From Phaeacidiphilus oryzae TH49 (GTDB lineage: Bacteria > Actinomycetota > Actinomycetes > Streptomycetales > Streptomycetaceae), in NCBI RefSeq assembly GCF_000744815.1, contig NZ_JQMQ01000005.1, forward strand, positions 3,976,055 through 4,040,054: a stretch of 64,000 nucleotides of DNA. The letters run 5' to 3'. Each line of letters starts with the position of its first letter. Position 1 is the stretch's first letter. The translations under genes and the position numbers were made by a program. A model generated the notes under the pieces. That model was not told where the DNA came from. It searched no databases and was given only the letters and a program-made list of their open reading frames with translations. Of this stretch, positions 50,267-58,805 are shown piece after piece.

Positions 50267-50986
50267 ATGGGCTTCGGTGCGCGAGGAGCCGTGTTCGACA
50301 CGGACGGGGTGCTCACCGACACCGCGAGCCTGCACGCGCAGGCCTGGCGGCGGACCTTCGACGGATACCTGCGGGAGCGCGCCCAGCGCCTGGGCGAGGA
50401 GCCGCCGCGCCCCTTCGACCCGCGGCGGGACTACCTCTCGCTGATCGACGGCCGCTCGCGGGAGGACGGCGCCGCCGCCTTCCTGGAGTCGCGCGGGATC
50501 CACCTCGCCGGCCCGGACGAGCTGCGGGCGCTGACCGACCGCAAGGACGCCGCCTTCATGGAGCTGCTGCGCACCCAGGGCGCCCGCCCGTACCCGTCCT
50601 CGCTGGACTTCGTCCGCTCGCTGCGCCGCGCCGGGGTGCCCACCGCGGTGGTCTCGGCCAGCCGGCACTGCCGCGAGGTGCTGGAGAGCGCCGGCGCCGC
50701 CGGGCTCTTCGACGTCCGGGTGGACGGGATCGACGCGGCCCGGCTGAAGCTGCCGGGCAAGCCGGACCCGGCGCTCTTCCTGGAGGCCGCCCGCCGGCTC
50801 GGCACCGAGCCGGGGCGGACGCTGCTGGTCGAGGACGCGATCGCCGGGGTGAGCGCCGGCCGGCGGGGCGGCTTCCATCCGGTCGTCGGCCTGGATCGCG
50901 GCGCCGGGGAGTCCGCCCTGCTGGAGGCGGGCGCGGACCGGGTGGTCGAGGACCTCGCCGAGCTCGGCGAGGAGGCGGCCCGATGA
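50267..50986 (+). CDS. Beta-phosphoglucomutase-like HAD hydrolase
   Basis: A 239-residue HAD protein. The nucleophile motif is AVFDTDGVLTDTASLH, followed by a helical cap, the Thr/Ser motif PTAVVSASRHCREVL, GKPDPALFLEAARRLG and VEDAIAGVSAGRRGG. It should interconvert beta-glucose-1-phosphate and glucose-6-phosphate, or dephosphorylate a related sugar. ATG 50267 follows a strong purine-rich site. It overlaps the GH65 phosphorylase gene by four bases; phosphorylase plus phosphoglucomutase is the standard pair for disaccharide use. Confidence 0.92.
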   Translation: MGFGARGAVFDTDGVLTDTASLHAQAWRRTFDGYLRERAQRLGEEPPRPFDPRRDYLSLIDGRSREDGAAAFLESRGIHLAGPDELRALTDRKDAAFMELLRTQGARPYPSSLDFVRSLRRAGVPTAVVSASRHCREVLESAGAAGLFDVRVDGIDAARLKLPGKPDPALFLEAARRLGTEPGRTLLVEDAIAGVSAGRRGGFHPVVGLDRGAGESALLEAGADRVVEDLAELGEEAAR

Positions 50987-53451
50987 TCGAGGACCCCCTC
51001 CTCGCCGAGGACTGCGACGCCGACGACTGGACGCTGCGCTACCAGGGCTTCGACCCCGAGCGGGAGGGGCAGCGGGAGGCGCTCTGCGCGGTCGGCAACG
51101 GCTACTTCGTCACCCGGGCCGCCGCTCCCGAGTCGGTCGCCGACGGCGTCCACTACCCCGGCACCTATCTGGCCGGCTGCTACCACCGCGCGGTCTCCGA
51201 GGTCCACGGCCGCCAGGTGGTCAACGAGGATCTGGTGAACGGGCCGAACTGGCTGGCGTTCAGCTTCCGGGCGGCGGACGCGAAGCCCGGCGCGCCCTGG
51301 TTCGGGGAACCCGGCTTCACCGTGCTCCCCGACTCCCAGACGCTCGAACTCGACCTCCGCACAGGCGAGTTGACCCGCCGTGCGATCTGCCGCGACCCGC
51401 AGGGCCGCCATACCCGGATCACCCAGCGCCGGCTGGCGCACATGGGGCGGCCGCACATCGGCCTGCTGGAGACGGAGATCGCCCCGGAGGACTGGGTGGG
51501 CGAACTGACCATCCGCTCCGGCGTGGACGGCCGGGTCGACAACCTCGGCGTCGCCCGCTACCGGGAGCTGAACAGCCACCACCTGGATCCGCAGGGGCAG
51601 GGCGGCGGCGAGCAGGGCGACCCCGTCTGGCTGCATTCCGGGCCCTCCGACAGCCCGCTGCGGATCGCGGTGGCCGCCCGTACCGTCCTGCGCCGCCCGC
51701 ACGCCGGGGAGGCGCGGTGGGAGCTGCGGGTCGAGGAGGGGCGGGTGGCGGAGGAGTTCACCGTCCCGGTCCGGCCGGGTGAGACGGTGGTCGCGGAGAA
51801 GATCGCGGCGCTCTGCACCTCCCGGGACCGCGCCATGGAGGACCCCCCGGCGATGGCCCGCCGGCTCGCCGCCGAGGCGCCCGCCGCCGCCGAGCTCCGC
51901 GGCGAACAGGCCCTGCGCTGGCGGGAGTTGTGGAACCGGTGCCGACTGGAGGTGCGGCCGGACCACATCGTCGCCGTCCGGCTGCACCTCTTCCACCTGA
52001 TGCAGACCTTCTCCGAGCACTCGGTCGGCCTGGACGTCGGCATCCCGGCCCGCGGGCTGCACGGCGAGGCGTACCGCGGCCACGTCTTCTGGGACGAGCT
52101 GTTCATCCTGCCGCTGCTCAACCTCCGCTTCCCGGAGCTGAGCCGGGCCGTGCTGGAGTACCGCCACCGCCGGCTGCCCGCCGCCCGCCGGGCCGCCCTC
52201 TCCACCGGCGCGACCGGGGCCATGTACCCGTGGCAGAGCGGGATGGACGGGCACGAGGAGACCCAGGAGGTGCACCTCAACCCCAAGTCCGGCCGCTGGC
52301 ACCAGGACCGCAGCCGGCTGCAGCGGCACGTCGGCCTCGCCGTGGGGTACAACGTCTGGCAGTACTACCAGGCCACCGGGGACGACGACTTCCTGGCCCG
52401 GGCCGGCGCCGAGATGCTGCTGGAGATCGCCCGCTACTGGGCCCATCTCGCCGAGTACGACCGGTCCACGGGGCGGTACCGGATCCGCGGGGTGATGGGA
52501 CCGGATGAGTACCACGACGGCTATCCCTGGACCGACGCGCCGGGCCTGGACGACAACGCGTACAGCAACGTCCTGGCCTCCTGGACGCTGTCCCGGGCGC
52601 TGGAGGCGCTCGGCCACCTGCCCGGACGCCGCCGCGGCGAGCTGCTGGAGCGGATCGGCCTGGACGCGGACGCGCTGGAGCACTGGAACGAGATCTCCCG
52701 CCGGCTGACCGTGCCCTTCCACGACGGGGTGATCAGCCAGTTCGCCGGCTACGAGCGGCTGGAGGAGCTGGACTGGGAGGGCTACCGGGCCAAGTACGGC
52801 GACATCCGGCGGCTGGACCGGATCCTGGAGGCCGAGGGGGACACCCCCAACCGGTACCGGGTCTCCAAGCAGGCCGATGTGCTGATGCTCTGGTACCTCT
52901 TCCCGCCCTCCGAGGTCCTCGCCCTCCTCGACCGGATGGGCTACCGCCCCGAGGGCGACCCGATGCGGGAGGCGGCCGCGTACTACCTGCGGCGCACCGC
53001 CCACGGCTCGACGCTGAGCGCCGTGGTGCACGCCTGGGTGCTGGCGCGCTGCGACCGCCGGGCGTCCTGGGAGTTCTTCCGCGAGGCCACCGCCGGTGAC
53101 CTGGAGGACGTCCAGGGCGGCACCACCGCCGAGGGCATCCACCTCGGCGCCATGGTCGGCACGGTCGACCTCCTCCAGCGCTGCTATCCGGGTCTCGACA
53201 CCCGGGCAGACGCCCTCTTCCTGGAGCCCAACCTGCCGTCCTCGGTGGCGACCGTGGAGCTGAACCTCCGCTACCGCGGGCACTGGGACGTCGGCCTGCG
53301 GCTCACCCACGAGGAGGTCGTGCTGCGGCTGCCGGACGAGCCGCCGGGCGTCCCCGTCCGGGTGGTGCTGCCGGACGGGGTGCGCCTGCTGCGGCCGGGC
53401 GAGACCCAGCGGGTGCTGCTCCCCCCGAACCCGTACCGGGAGCCGTACTAG
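50983..53451 (+). CDS. GH65 disaccharide phosphorylase (maltose/trehalose/kojibiose type)
   Basis: An 822-residue glycoside hydrolase family 65 enzyme. An N-terminal beta-sandwich domain (to ~300) is followed by the (alpha/alpha)6 barrel with VFWDELFILPLLNLRFPE and the catalytic acid in GVMGPDEYHDGYPW (Glu near 509), then the C-terminal sheet domain. Family members split a glucosyl disaccharide with phosphate giving beta-glucose-1-phosphate, which the co-translated HAD mutase can process. Sugar preference is not readable. No transporter is adjacent. Its stop overlaps the convergent methyltransferase gene by four bases. Confidence 0.93.
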   Translation: MIEDPLLAEDCDADDWTLRYQGFDPEREGQREALCAVGNGYFVTRAAAPESVADGVHYPGTYLAGCYHRAVSEVHGRQVVNEDLVNGPNWLAFSFRAADAKPGAPWFGEPGFTVLPDSQTLELDLRTGELTRRAICRDPQGRHTRITQRRLAHMGRPHIGLLETEIAPEDWVGELTIRSGVDGRVDNLGVARYRELNSHHLDPQGQGGGEQGDPVWLHSGPSDSPLRIAVAARTVLRRPHAGEARWELRVEEGRVAEEFTVPVRPGETVVAEKIAALCTSRDRAMEDPPAMARRLAAEAPAAAELRGEQALRWRELWNRCRLEVRPDHIVAVRLHLFHLMQTFSEHSVGLDVGIPARGLHGEAYRGHVFWDELFILPLLNLRFPELSRAVLEYRHRRLPAARRAALSTGATGAMYPWQSGMDGHEETQEVHLNPKSGRWHQDRSRLQRHVGLAVGYNVWQYYQATGDDDFLARAGAEMLLEIARYWAHLAEYDRSTGRYRIRGVMGPDEYHDGYPWTDAPGLDDNAYSNVLASWTLSRALEALGHLPGRRRGELLERIGLDADALEHWNEISRRLTVPFHDGVISQFAGYERLEELDWEGYRAKYGDIRRLDRILEAEGDTPNRYRVSKQADVLMLWYLFPPSEVLALLDRMGYRPEGDPMREAAAYYLRRTAHGSTLSAVVHAWVLARCDRRASWEFFREATAGDLEDVQGGTTAEGIHLGAMVGTVDLLQRCYPGLDTRADALFLEPNLPSSVATVELNLRYRGHWDVGLRLTHEEVVLRLPDEPPGVPVRVVLPDGVRLLRPGETQRVLLPPNPYREPY

Positions 53452-54311
53452 CCGCAGGTGGCGGTGGTGTAGAGGATGTGGGTGGTGCGGCGCAGGGGGG
53501 CCGGGGGCAGCGCGGCGAAGGCCGCGGACCTGGCCTCCTCCCGGCGGGACTCGGGGATCCGGTCCAGCACCCGGCGGCGGCCGCCGCCCCACTGGGAGCG
53601 CCACCAGTCCTCGGGGCCGCCGTAGTCGGAGTGCGCCACCTCGTCGTGGACCCGGATGGCCTCGAAGCCCGCGTCGGCGAGCAGCGCCGGGATGTCGGGG
53701 CCGGAGCGGCGGTGGCCGGCTCCGGGGTCCGGCCGCTCCTCGGGGTCCGGCTCGGCGAAGGAGGCGAGCACCCGGAAGGCCTCGCCCCAGCGCGGGTCGT
53801 CGTCGGGCCCGAAGGAGGTGGCGCCGAACCGCCCGCCGGGGGTGAGCAGCCGGCGGGCGGAGGCGATCGCCGCCGCGGGGTCGGGGGTCACCTGGAGCAC
53901 CAGGCTGGAGAGCACCGCCTCGAAGGAGGAGTCGGGGAATCCGGGCGACTCGATGTCGTCCACCCGCACCGAGACGTTGCGCAGCCCGAGCCGCGCCGCC
54001 TCCTGGGCGGTGGCGTGCGCCATCCCCTCCGAGAGGTCGATGCCGACCGCGTAGCCGTCCGGGCCGACGGCCTCGCGGGCGGGGAAGAGCACCGCGCCGC
54101 GGCCGCAGCCGAAGTCGATCACCCGGTCTCCGGGGCGCAGCCCGGCCAGCTCGGTCAGGCGGGCGCCGATGCGGTCGTGGAACCCGCCGTGGGCGCGCTG
54201 GTAGTCCTCCTTCGCGACCAGGTCGAAGGTGTGGGCGATGCGCTCCTTGCGCCGCGCCTGGTCGCGTCCCGCCCCCAGGGGCTCCACCGGTTCCACTGGA
54301 ATCGTCGGCAT
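53448..54311 (-). CDS. SAM-dependent methyltransferase
   Basis: A 287-residue class I methyltransferase. SAM-binding motif I is DRVIDFGCGRGAVLFPA, followed by YAVGIDLSEGMAHATA, VSVRVDDIESPGFP and the later PGGRFGATSFGPDD. A UbiE/small-molecule type is likely; the acceptor is unknown. ATG 54311 starts the product. The gene is convergent with the GH65 gene and divergent in neither direction, standing alone after the iron-uptake genes on the same strand. Confidence 0.87.
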   Translation of the reverse strand: MPTIPVEPVEPLGAGRDQARRKERIAHTFDLVAKEDYQRAHGGFHDRIGARLTELAGLRPGDRVIDFGCGRGAVLFPAREAVGPDGYAVGIDLSEGMAHATAQEAARLGLRNVSVRVDDIESPGFPDSSFEAVLSSLVLQVTPDPAAAIASARRLLTPGGRFGATSFGPDDDPRWGEAFRVLASFAEPDPEERPDPGAGHRRSGPDIPALLADAGFEAIRVHDEVAHSDYGGPEDWWRSQWGGGRRRVLDRIPESRREEARSAAFAALPPAPLRRTTHILYTTATCG

Positions 54312-54382
54312 CCTGCCATGGTGGTGCGGAGTGACCTGGCTCACAAGGGTTGCGCACCGGGATGGTTCGCGCCGACCGGGTG

Positions 54383-55465
54383 TCAGACGCCGAGGAGGTA
54401 CTGGAGCTGGGAGAGGAGTTCGTTGGCGCCGGTGTAGCCGATGCCGAGGAACCACAGCTGGTCGTCGACCGGGAAGGCCTGGTGCTTCGCCACCGCGGGC
54501 AGCGCCCGCCAGGAGGCGCCGCCGGTGACGGCCTTCTGCTGGGAGTCCTCGGCCGGTCCGTAGCCCGCGTAGAGGAGGGTGGTGGCGTCCGAGGTCTGGT
54601 GGATCCCGCTCGCGTCCACCTCGGTGGCGAAGACCTCGCCGTCCTGCGCCCCCGGGCGGCCCACCTGGACGTCGGCCAGGACGCTGCCGGCGAAGCTCTT
54701 CCTGCCGTACAGCCGGATCGGCCGGCCGGCGACGAACCGCACCAGTCCGACCTTGTGGGCGCCCGCCTTGTCCTTGCCGCCGAGGGCGTCGACGACGTTG
54801 GCCACATGGGCGGAGTAGGCGTCGATCACCACGCCGACGGAGTCGTCCAGGCCCAGCGCCGAGGCGTGCAGCCGGAAGTTGGACTTCCACGGGTAGCCGG
54901 TGGTCTCGGTGAGGACGGTCGGAGCGATCGCGCTGAGCTGCCGGTAGCGGCTGCCGTCGCGGTACCTGCTGGAGAGGATGAGGTCGGGTTCCAGCTCCGC
55001 GATGGCCCTGAGGTCGGGCCGGCCGATGGTGCCGACCCGCTTGACCGGGGAGAGCCGGTCGGAGGCCCAGTAGTCGAGCAGTCCGGAGTCGACGGGGGCG
55101 CGGCAGGCGCCGACCGGGGTCAGCCCCAGGGTGAGGACGGAGTCCAGCTCGGCGGTGTCCAGGGTGACGATCCGGGACGGCGAGGAGGGGACGGTGACCT
55201 TGCCCATCACGGTGGAGACCGTGCGGGGGGAGGGGGAGGGGCCGACCGAGGGCGGCGCGGTCGGGGAGGCGGAGGTGCCCGAGCTCCCCGAGCCCCCCGC
55301 CGAGCCCGAGCCCCCGGCCGAGCCCGAGCCCGCGGATGAGCCCGAGTCCGAGCAGCCGGCCAGTGCGAGGCCGGCGCCGAGCCCGGCGCCCAGGCCGAAG
55401 CCGAGCAGCGAGCGGCGGGACGGCCCCGCGGGACGGCGGGCGGGGTCGGGTGGCTGACGGTTCAT
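54383..55465 (-). CDS. Iron-siderophore ABC transporter substrate-binding lipoprotein
   Basis: A 360-residue binding protein of the FecB/FhuD group. The signal has twin arginines (SRRSLLGFGLGAGLG) and ends in the lipobox LALAGC (Cys38), so it is probably exported by Tat and lipid-anchored. A Ser/Gly linker precedes the domain: SRIVTLDTAELDSVLTLGLT, IAELEPDLILSSRYRDG and VLTETTGYPWKSNF. It lies 63 bases after the ATP-binding gene, downstream on the same strand, under the same iron box. No permease is encoded nearby. Confidence 0.92.
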   Translation of the reverse strand: MNRQPPDPARRPAGPSRRSLLGFGLGAGLGAGLALAGCSDSGSSAGSGSAGGSGSAGGSGSSGTSASPTAPPSVGPSPSPRTVSTVMGKVTVPSSPSRIVTLDTAELDSVLTLGLTPVGACRAPVDSGLLDYWASDRLSPVKRVGTIGRPDLRAIAELEPDLILSSRYRDGSRYRQLSAIAPTVLTETTGYPWKSNFRLHASALGLDDSVGVVIDAYSAHVANVVDALGGKDKAGAHKVGLVRFVAGRPIRLYGRKSFAGSVLADVQVGRPGAQDGEVFATEVDASGIHQTSDATTLLYAGYGPAEDSQQKAVTGGASWRALPAVAKHQAFPVDDQLWFLGIGYTGANELLSQLQYLLGV

Positions 55466-55528
55466 CAGTCGCCCATTATGTCCGATTTGATGATGAAGGT
55501 CGGAGAGGGCGGACGGTGTGGCGACCGC

Positions 55529-56332
55529 TCAGGCCGCGGCCCGGCGGGGGCCGGGGGCGCCGGGGACCACCAGCGGGGTGCCGGTGACCGGGTCCGGCAC
55601 CACCACCGACTCGAGGCCGAAGACCTCCCGCACCAGCTCGGCGGTGACCACCTCGGACGGCGGGCCCTCGGCGGCGATCCGCCCGGCCTTCATCGCCACC
55701 AGGTGGTCCGCGTACCGGGCGGCCTGGTTGAGGTCGTGGAGGACGGCGACGGTGGTCTGCCCGCGCTCCCGGTTCAGCTCCGCCACCAGGTCGAGGACCT
55801 CGATCTGGTGGGCGATGTCCAGATAGGTGGTGGGCTCGTCGAGCAGCAGGAGGTCGGTGTCCTGGGCGAGCGCCATGGCGATCCAGACCCGCTGCCGCTG
55901 GCCGCCGGAGAGCTCGTCCACCGGGCGGTCGGCCAGCTCGGCGACGGCGGTCCGCTCCATCGCCAGCCCGACGGCGGCCTCGTCCGACTCCGACCACTGC
56001 CGCCACCAGCTCTGGTGCGGCTGCCGTCCGCGGGCGACCAGGTCGGCCACGGTGATCCCGTCCGGTGCGACCGGGGTCTGCGGCAGCAGGCCGAGCTTGC
56101 GGGCCACCTCCCGGGTGGGGGTGCGGTGCAGCTCCGCGCCGTCCAGCAGGACGGACCCGGAGGCCGGGCGGAGCAGCCGGCCGAGCGCCCGCAGCAGGGT
56201 GGACTTGCCGCAGGCGTTGGGGCCGACGACCACGGTGACCCGGCCGTCCGGTACGGCGAGGTCGAGGTCCTCGACGACCGTCCGCTGCTCGTAGGCCAGG
56301 GTGACCTGACGTGCCGTCAGTCGCGCGCTCAC
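55529..56332 (-). CDS. Iron-siderophore ABC transporter ATP-binding protein
   Basis: A 267-residue ATPase of the FecE/FepC type. Walker A is [16 protein letters not shown], the signature is [18 protein letters not shown], Walker B is [20 protein letters not shown], and the switch His is [16 protein letters not shown]. It energises siderophore import together with a permease that is not encoded in this window. An iron box lies 37 bases upstream, so repression by a DtxR/DmdR-type regulator is expected. It heads the transcript with the binding protein. Confidence 0.95.
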   Translation of the reverse strand: MSARLTARQVTLAYEQRTVVEDLDLAVPDGRVTVVVGPNACGKSTLLRALGRLLRPASGSVLLDGAELHRTPTREVARKLGLLPQTPVAPDGITVADLVARGRQPHQSWWRQWSESDEAAVGLAMERTAVAELADRPVDELSGGQRQRVWIAMALAQDTDLLLLDEPTTYLDIAHQIEVLDLVAELNRERGQTTVAVLHDLNQAARYADHLVAMKAGRIAAEGPPSEVVTAELVREVFGLESVVVPDPVTGTPLVVPGAPGPRRAAA

Positions 56333-56368
56333 TCCGCCGGCTCCCCTCGGTGGAACGGTTGGGTCTGG

Positions 56369-56387
56369 TTAGGCAAACCTAACCTAC
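56369..56387 (-). promoter_or_regulatory. Iron box (DtxR/IdeR/DmdR-type operator)
   Basis: Read on the minus strand the 19 bases GTAGGTTAGGTTTGCCTAA match 15 of 19 positions of the DtxR/IdeR consensus TTAGGTTAGGCTAACCTAA. It is 37 bases before the ATP-binding gene and 39 before the divergent HAD gene, so it may affect both. Confidence 0.82.
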
Positions 56388-56425
56388 TCCATGGGCGGGC
56401 CGGCACCCCACGTACCCTGGGGCCC

Positions 56426-57070
56426 ATGGCAGACCCGAACACCCAGGCGCCGCTGACCGTCGGCTTCGACCTGGACATGACGCTGATCGACTCCCGGCCG
56501 GGCATCAAGTACACCTACGACCTGGTCGCGGAGGAGTTCGGGGTGCCGATCGACAGTGAGCTGGTGATCAGCCGGCTCGGGCCGCCCGTCGAGCGGGAGA
56601 TGGCCCACTGGTTCCCGCCCGAGCGGGTGCAGGAGGTCTCCGACCGCTACCGGCAGCTGTACGCGGTGCACGGCGTGGACGGCTGCGACCCGCTGCCCGG
56701 AGCCGTGGAATCGCTGGCGGCGGTGCGGGAGTTGGGCGGCCGGGCGCTGGTGGTCACCGGGAAGCACACGCCGAACGCGGTCCTCTGCCTGAAGAGCGCG
56801 GGGATGGCGGACGCCGTCTCGGAGGTCTTCGGCGACGTCTTCGCCGAGGGGAAGGGCGAGATCCTGATCACCGAGGGCGCCGCCGTCTACGTCGGGGACC
56901 ACCTCGGCGACCTGGTCGCGGCGCGCACGGCGGGCGCGGTCGGGGTGGGCGTGGCCACCGGGCCGTACACGGCGGCCGAGCTGACGGCGGAGGGCGCGGA
57001 CGTCTCGCTGCCCGACCTCACCGGATTCCCGGCCTGGCTGGCGGGGTACGCCGGGCGGGCGTCGGGCTGA
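56426..57070 (+). CDS. HAD-superfamily hydrolase (phosphoglycolate phosphatase-like)
   Basis: A 214-residue HAD protein. The nucleophile motif is VGFDLDMTLIDSRPGI, motif II ALVVTGKHTPNAVL, and the C-terminal acidic motif VYVGDHLGDLVAARTAG. The cap insertion is small and helical (residues 35-95). The substrate is not known. ATG 56426 lies beside the divergent iron box, so a link with iron status is possible but untested. It is seven bases from a convergent small membrane gene. Confidence 0.9.
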   Translation: MADPNTQAPLTVGFDLDMTLIDSRPGIKYTYDLVAEEFGVPIDSELVISRLGPPVEREMAHWFPPERVQEVSDRYRQLYAVHGVDGCDPLPGAVESLAAVRELGGRALVVTGKHTPNAVLCLKSAGMADAVSEVFGDVFAEGKGEILITEGAAVYVGDHLGDLVAARTAGAVGVGVATGPYTAAELTAEGADVSLPDLTGFPAWLAGYAGRASG

Positions 57071-57077
57071 GCGGACG

Positions 57078-57326
57078 TCAGGCGTCGGCGGCGGTCGAGG
57101 CCGCCCGGCGCTGGCTCATCGCCGCGCGGACCATGCCGAGCAGCGCCACCAGGAAGCCGAGCGGCATCAGCATGCAGGCGGCGTAGGCGGGGGTCGGCAG
57201 CCGGCTCATGCCGAGGAAGAGCGGGGCGACGGTGGCGATGGTCGCCAGGGCCCCGACGATGAAGACGATCCCGCCGGTCCGCACGAGGGCGTCGCCGGCG
57301 CGGGCGGTGTTGTCGCTGGTGCTCAC
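57078..57326 (-). CDS. Small two-helix membrane protein
   Basis: An 82-residue protein with two membrane segments (TGGIVFIVGALATIATVAPL and AACMLMPLGFLVALLGMVRA) and short hydrophilic ends. No family is recognised by motif, but relatives are usual beside the HAD and cold-shock genes in streptomycetes, from memory. Codon use is normal. Confidence 0.75.
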   Translation of the reverse strand: MSTSDNTARAGDALVRTGGIVFIVGALATIATVAPLFLGMSRLPTPAYAACMLMPLGFLVALLGMVRAAMSQRRAASTAADA

Positions 57327-57496
57327 AGGAACAGGGTAGGCGGTGCCGGCGAGAGGCCGCCGAGAGGGCCGGAACGGAGGGCTCCGTACCTGGTCGGCCG
57401 GGATGCCGGGAGATCGTTAATCCCTGGGCGCGCTGGGTATGACACGGTAGGTTGGGCGCGGGTCGGAGCTTCTGTGTCGGAAAGCGGGTGTGTGCT

Positions 57497-57880
57497 TTGC
57501 CTACCGGCAAGGTCAAGTGGTTCAACGCGGACAAGGGGTTCGGATTCCTCTCCCGCGATGACGGAGGGGACGTCTTCGTCCACTCCAAGGCGCTTCCCGC
57601 CGGTGTGGACACCCTCAAGCCGGGGCAGCGGGTGGAGTTCGGCGTGGTCGCCGGGCATCGGGGGGACCAGGCACTCTCGGTCGTCCTCCTCGATCCGGTG
57701 CCGTCGGTGGCGGCGGCGATGCGGAAGCGGCCGGACGAACTCGCTCCGATCGTGCAGGATCTGACGACGCTTCTGGAGCGGGTGCTGCCGGGGCTGCAGC
57801 GGGGCCGCTACCCCGAGAAGCAGTCCGGCAAGCAGATCGCGCAGATGCTGCGGGCGGTCGCGGACCAACTGGACGTCTGA
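57497..57880 (+). CDS. Cold-shock domain protein with C-terminal helical extension
   Basis: A 127-residue protein. Residues 1-66 are a cold-shock domain with RNP1-like KGFGFLSRDDGGDVFVH (first motif GKVKWFNADKGFGFL), binding single-stranded nucleic acid. Residues 67-127 form a helical extension (DELAPIVQDLTTLLERVL, KQIAQMLRAVADQLDV) found in a subgroup of actinobacteria. The start is probably TTG 57497 (MPTGKVKWF); GTG 57488 is an in-frame alternative. A hairpin terminator follows. Confidence 0.93.
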   Translation: MPTGKVKWFNADKGFGFLSRDDGGDVFVHSKALPAGVDTLKPGQRVEFGVVAGHRGDQALSVVLLDPVPSVAAAMRKRPDELAPIVQDLTTLLERVLPGLQRGRYPEKQSGKQIAQMLRAVADQLDV

Positions 57881-57887
57881 GGCCCGG

Positions 57888-57921
57888 GCGCCCCGCAGGT
57901 CGCGAGCGACCCGAGGGGCGC
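57888..57921. terminator. Two-part hairpin between cold-shock and mqnD genes
   Basis: An outer stem GCGCCCC/GGGGCGC (57888-57894 with 57915-57921) and an inner GGTCGC/GCGACC (57898-57903 with 57906-57911) lie between convergent genes. Confidence 0.75.
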
Positions 57922-57932
57922 GGATCGCCGGG

Positions 57933-58793
57933 CTAGCGCCCCGGGAAGGCCAGTGCGTCGGCCGGCAGCTCGGGGACCAGCCCCTGCGCGGCGGCCCGGC
58001 TGAGGAACGCGGAGACCGCCTCGTAGCCCGCGGGGCCGAGGTCGCGGGTGAACTCGTTGACGTAGAGGGCGATGTGCTGGTCGGCGACCGCGGGGTCCAT
58101 CTCCTCGGCGTGGGTGAGGACGTAGTCCCGGGACGCGGCGGGGTCGGCCCACGCGTACTCGACGGAGGCGCGGATCGTGCCGGCCAGCAGCCCCAGGCGC
58201 TCCGCGCCGAGCGAGCGGCGGGCGATGATCGCGCCGAGCGGGATGGGGAGGCCGGTGTCCGCCTCCCACGCCTCGCCCATGTCCGCCAGCTTGCGGATGC
58301 CGAACTGCTGGTAGGTGAACCGCGCCTCGTGGATCACCAGTCCGGCGTCGACCTTGCCGTCCCGCACCGCCGGCATGATGTCCCGGAAGGGCAGGACGAC
58401 GATCTCGCCGAGCCCTCCCGGCACCGCCTTCGCCGCCCAGAGGCGGAAGAGGAGGTACGCGGTGGACCGCTCGCTCGGCACCGCGACGGTCTTGCCCGCC
58501 AGCGCCGCCGGGTCCTCCGGCGCGTCCGGCCCGACCAGCACCAGCGGCCCGCAGCCCCGGCCCAGCGCCCCGCCGGACGGCAGCAGCGCGTACTCGCCCA
58601 GCACCCAAGGGAGTTGGGCGTAGGAGAGCTTGAGGACGTCCAGCTCCCCGCGCTCGGCCATCCCGTTGGTGAGGTCGATGTCGGCGAAGGTCACCCGCGG
58701 CGCCGGCTCCCCGTCGACCAGGCCGTTCGCCCAGGCGTGGAAGACGAAGGTGTCGTTGGGGCAGGGCGAGTAGGCGATGGTCAGCGGTGCCAT
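57933..58793 (-). CDS. mqnD: 1,4-dihydroxy-6-naphthoate synthase MqnD
   Basis: A 286-residue periplasmic-binding-protein-fold enzyme that acts on cyclic dehypoxanthine futalosine late in the futalosine menaquinone pathway. It begins with the family signature AYSPCPNDTFVFHAWANG, followed by LDVLKLSYAQLPWVL, VAVPSERSTAYLLFRLW, LVIHEARFTYQQFG and the later LYVNEFTRDLG. No signal peptide is present, so it is cytoplasmic. Its ATG is 12 bases after the mqnB stop on the same strand, forming mqnB-mqnD. Confidence 0.95.
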   Translation of the reverse strand: MAPLTIAYSPCPNDTFVFHAWANGLVDGEPAPRVTFADIDLTNGMAERGELDVLKLSYAQLPWVLGEYALLPSGGALGRGCGPLVLVGPDAPEDPAALAGKTVAVPSERSTAYLLFRLWAAKAVPGGLGEIVVLPFRDIMPAVRDGKVDAGLVIHEARFTYQQFGIRKLADMGEAWEADTGLPIPLGAIIARRSLGAERLGLLAGTIRASVEYAWADPAASRDYVLTHAEEMDPAVADQHIALYVNEFTRDLGPAGYEAVSAFLSRAAAQGLVPELPADALAFPGR

Positions 58794-58805
58794 GGGGACG
58801 CTCCT

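Noticed and set aside
50431-54807. A 1458-codon open frame on the minus strand
   Set aside because: It is antisense to the HAD, GH65 and methyltransferase genes, which have clear motifs; very high GC keeps shadow frames open, and its translation is low-complexity Arg/Gly/His/Val.
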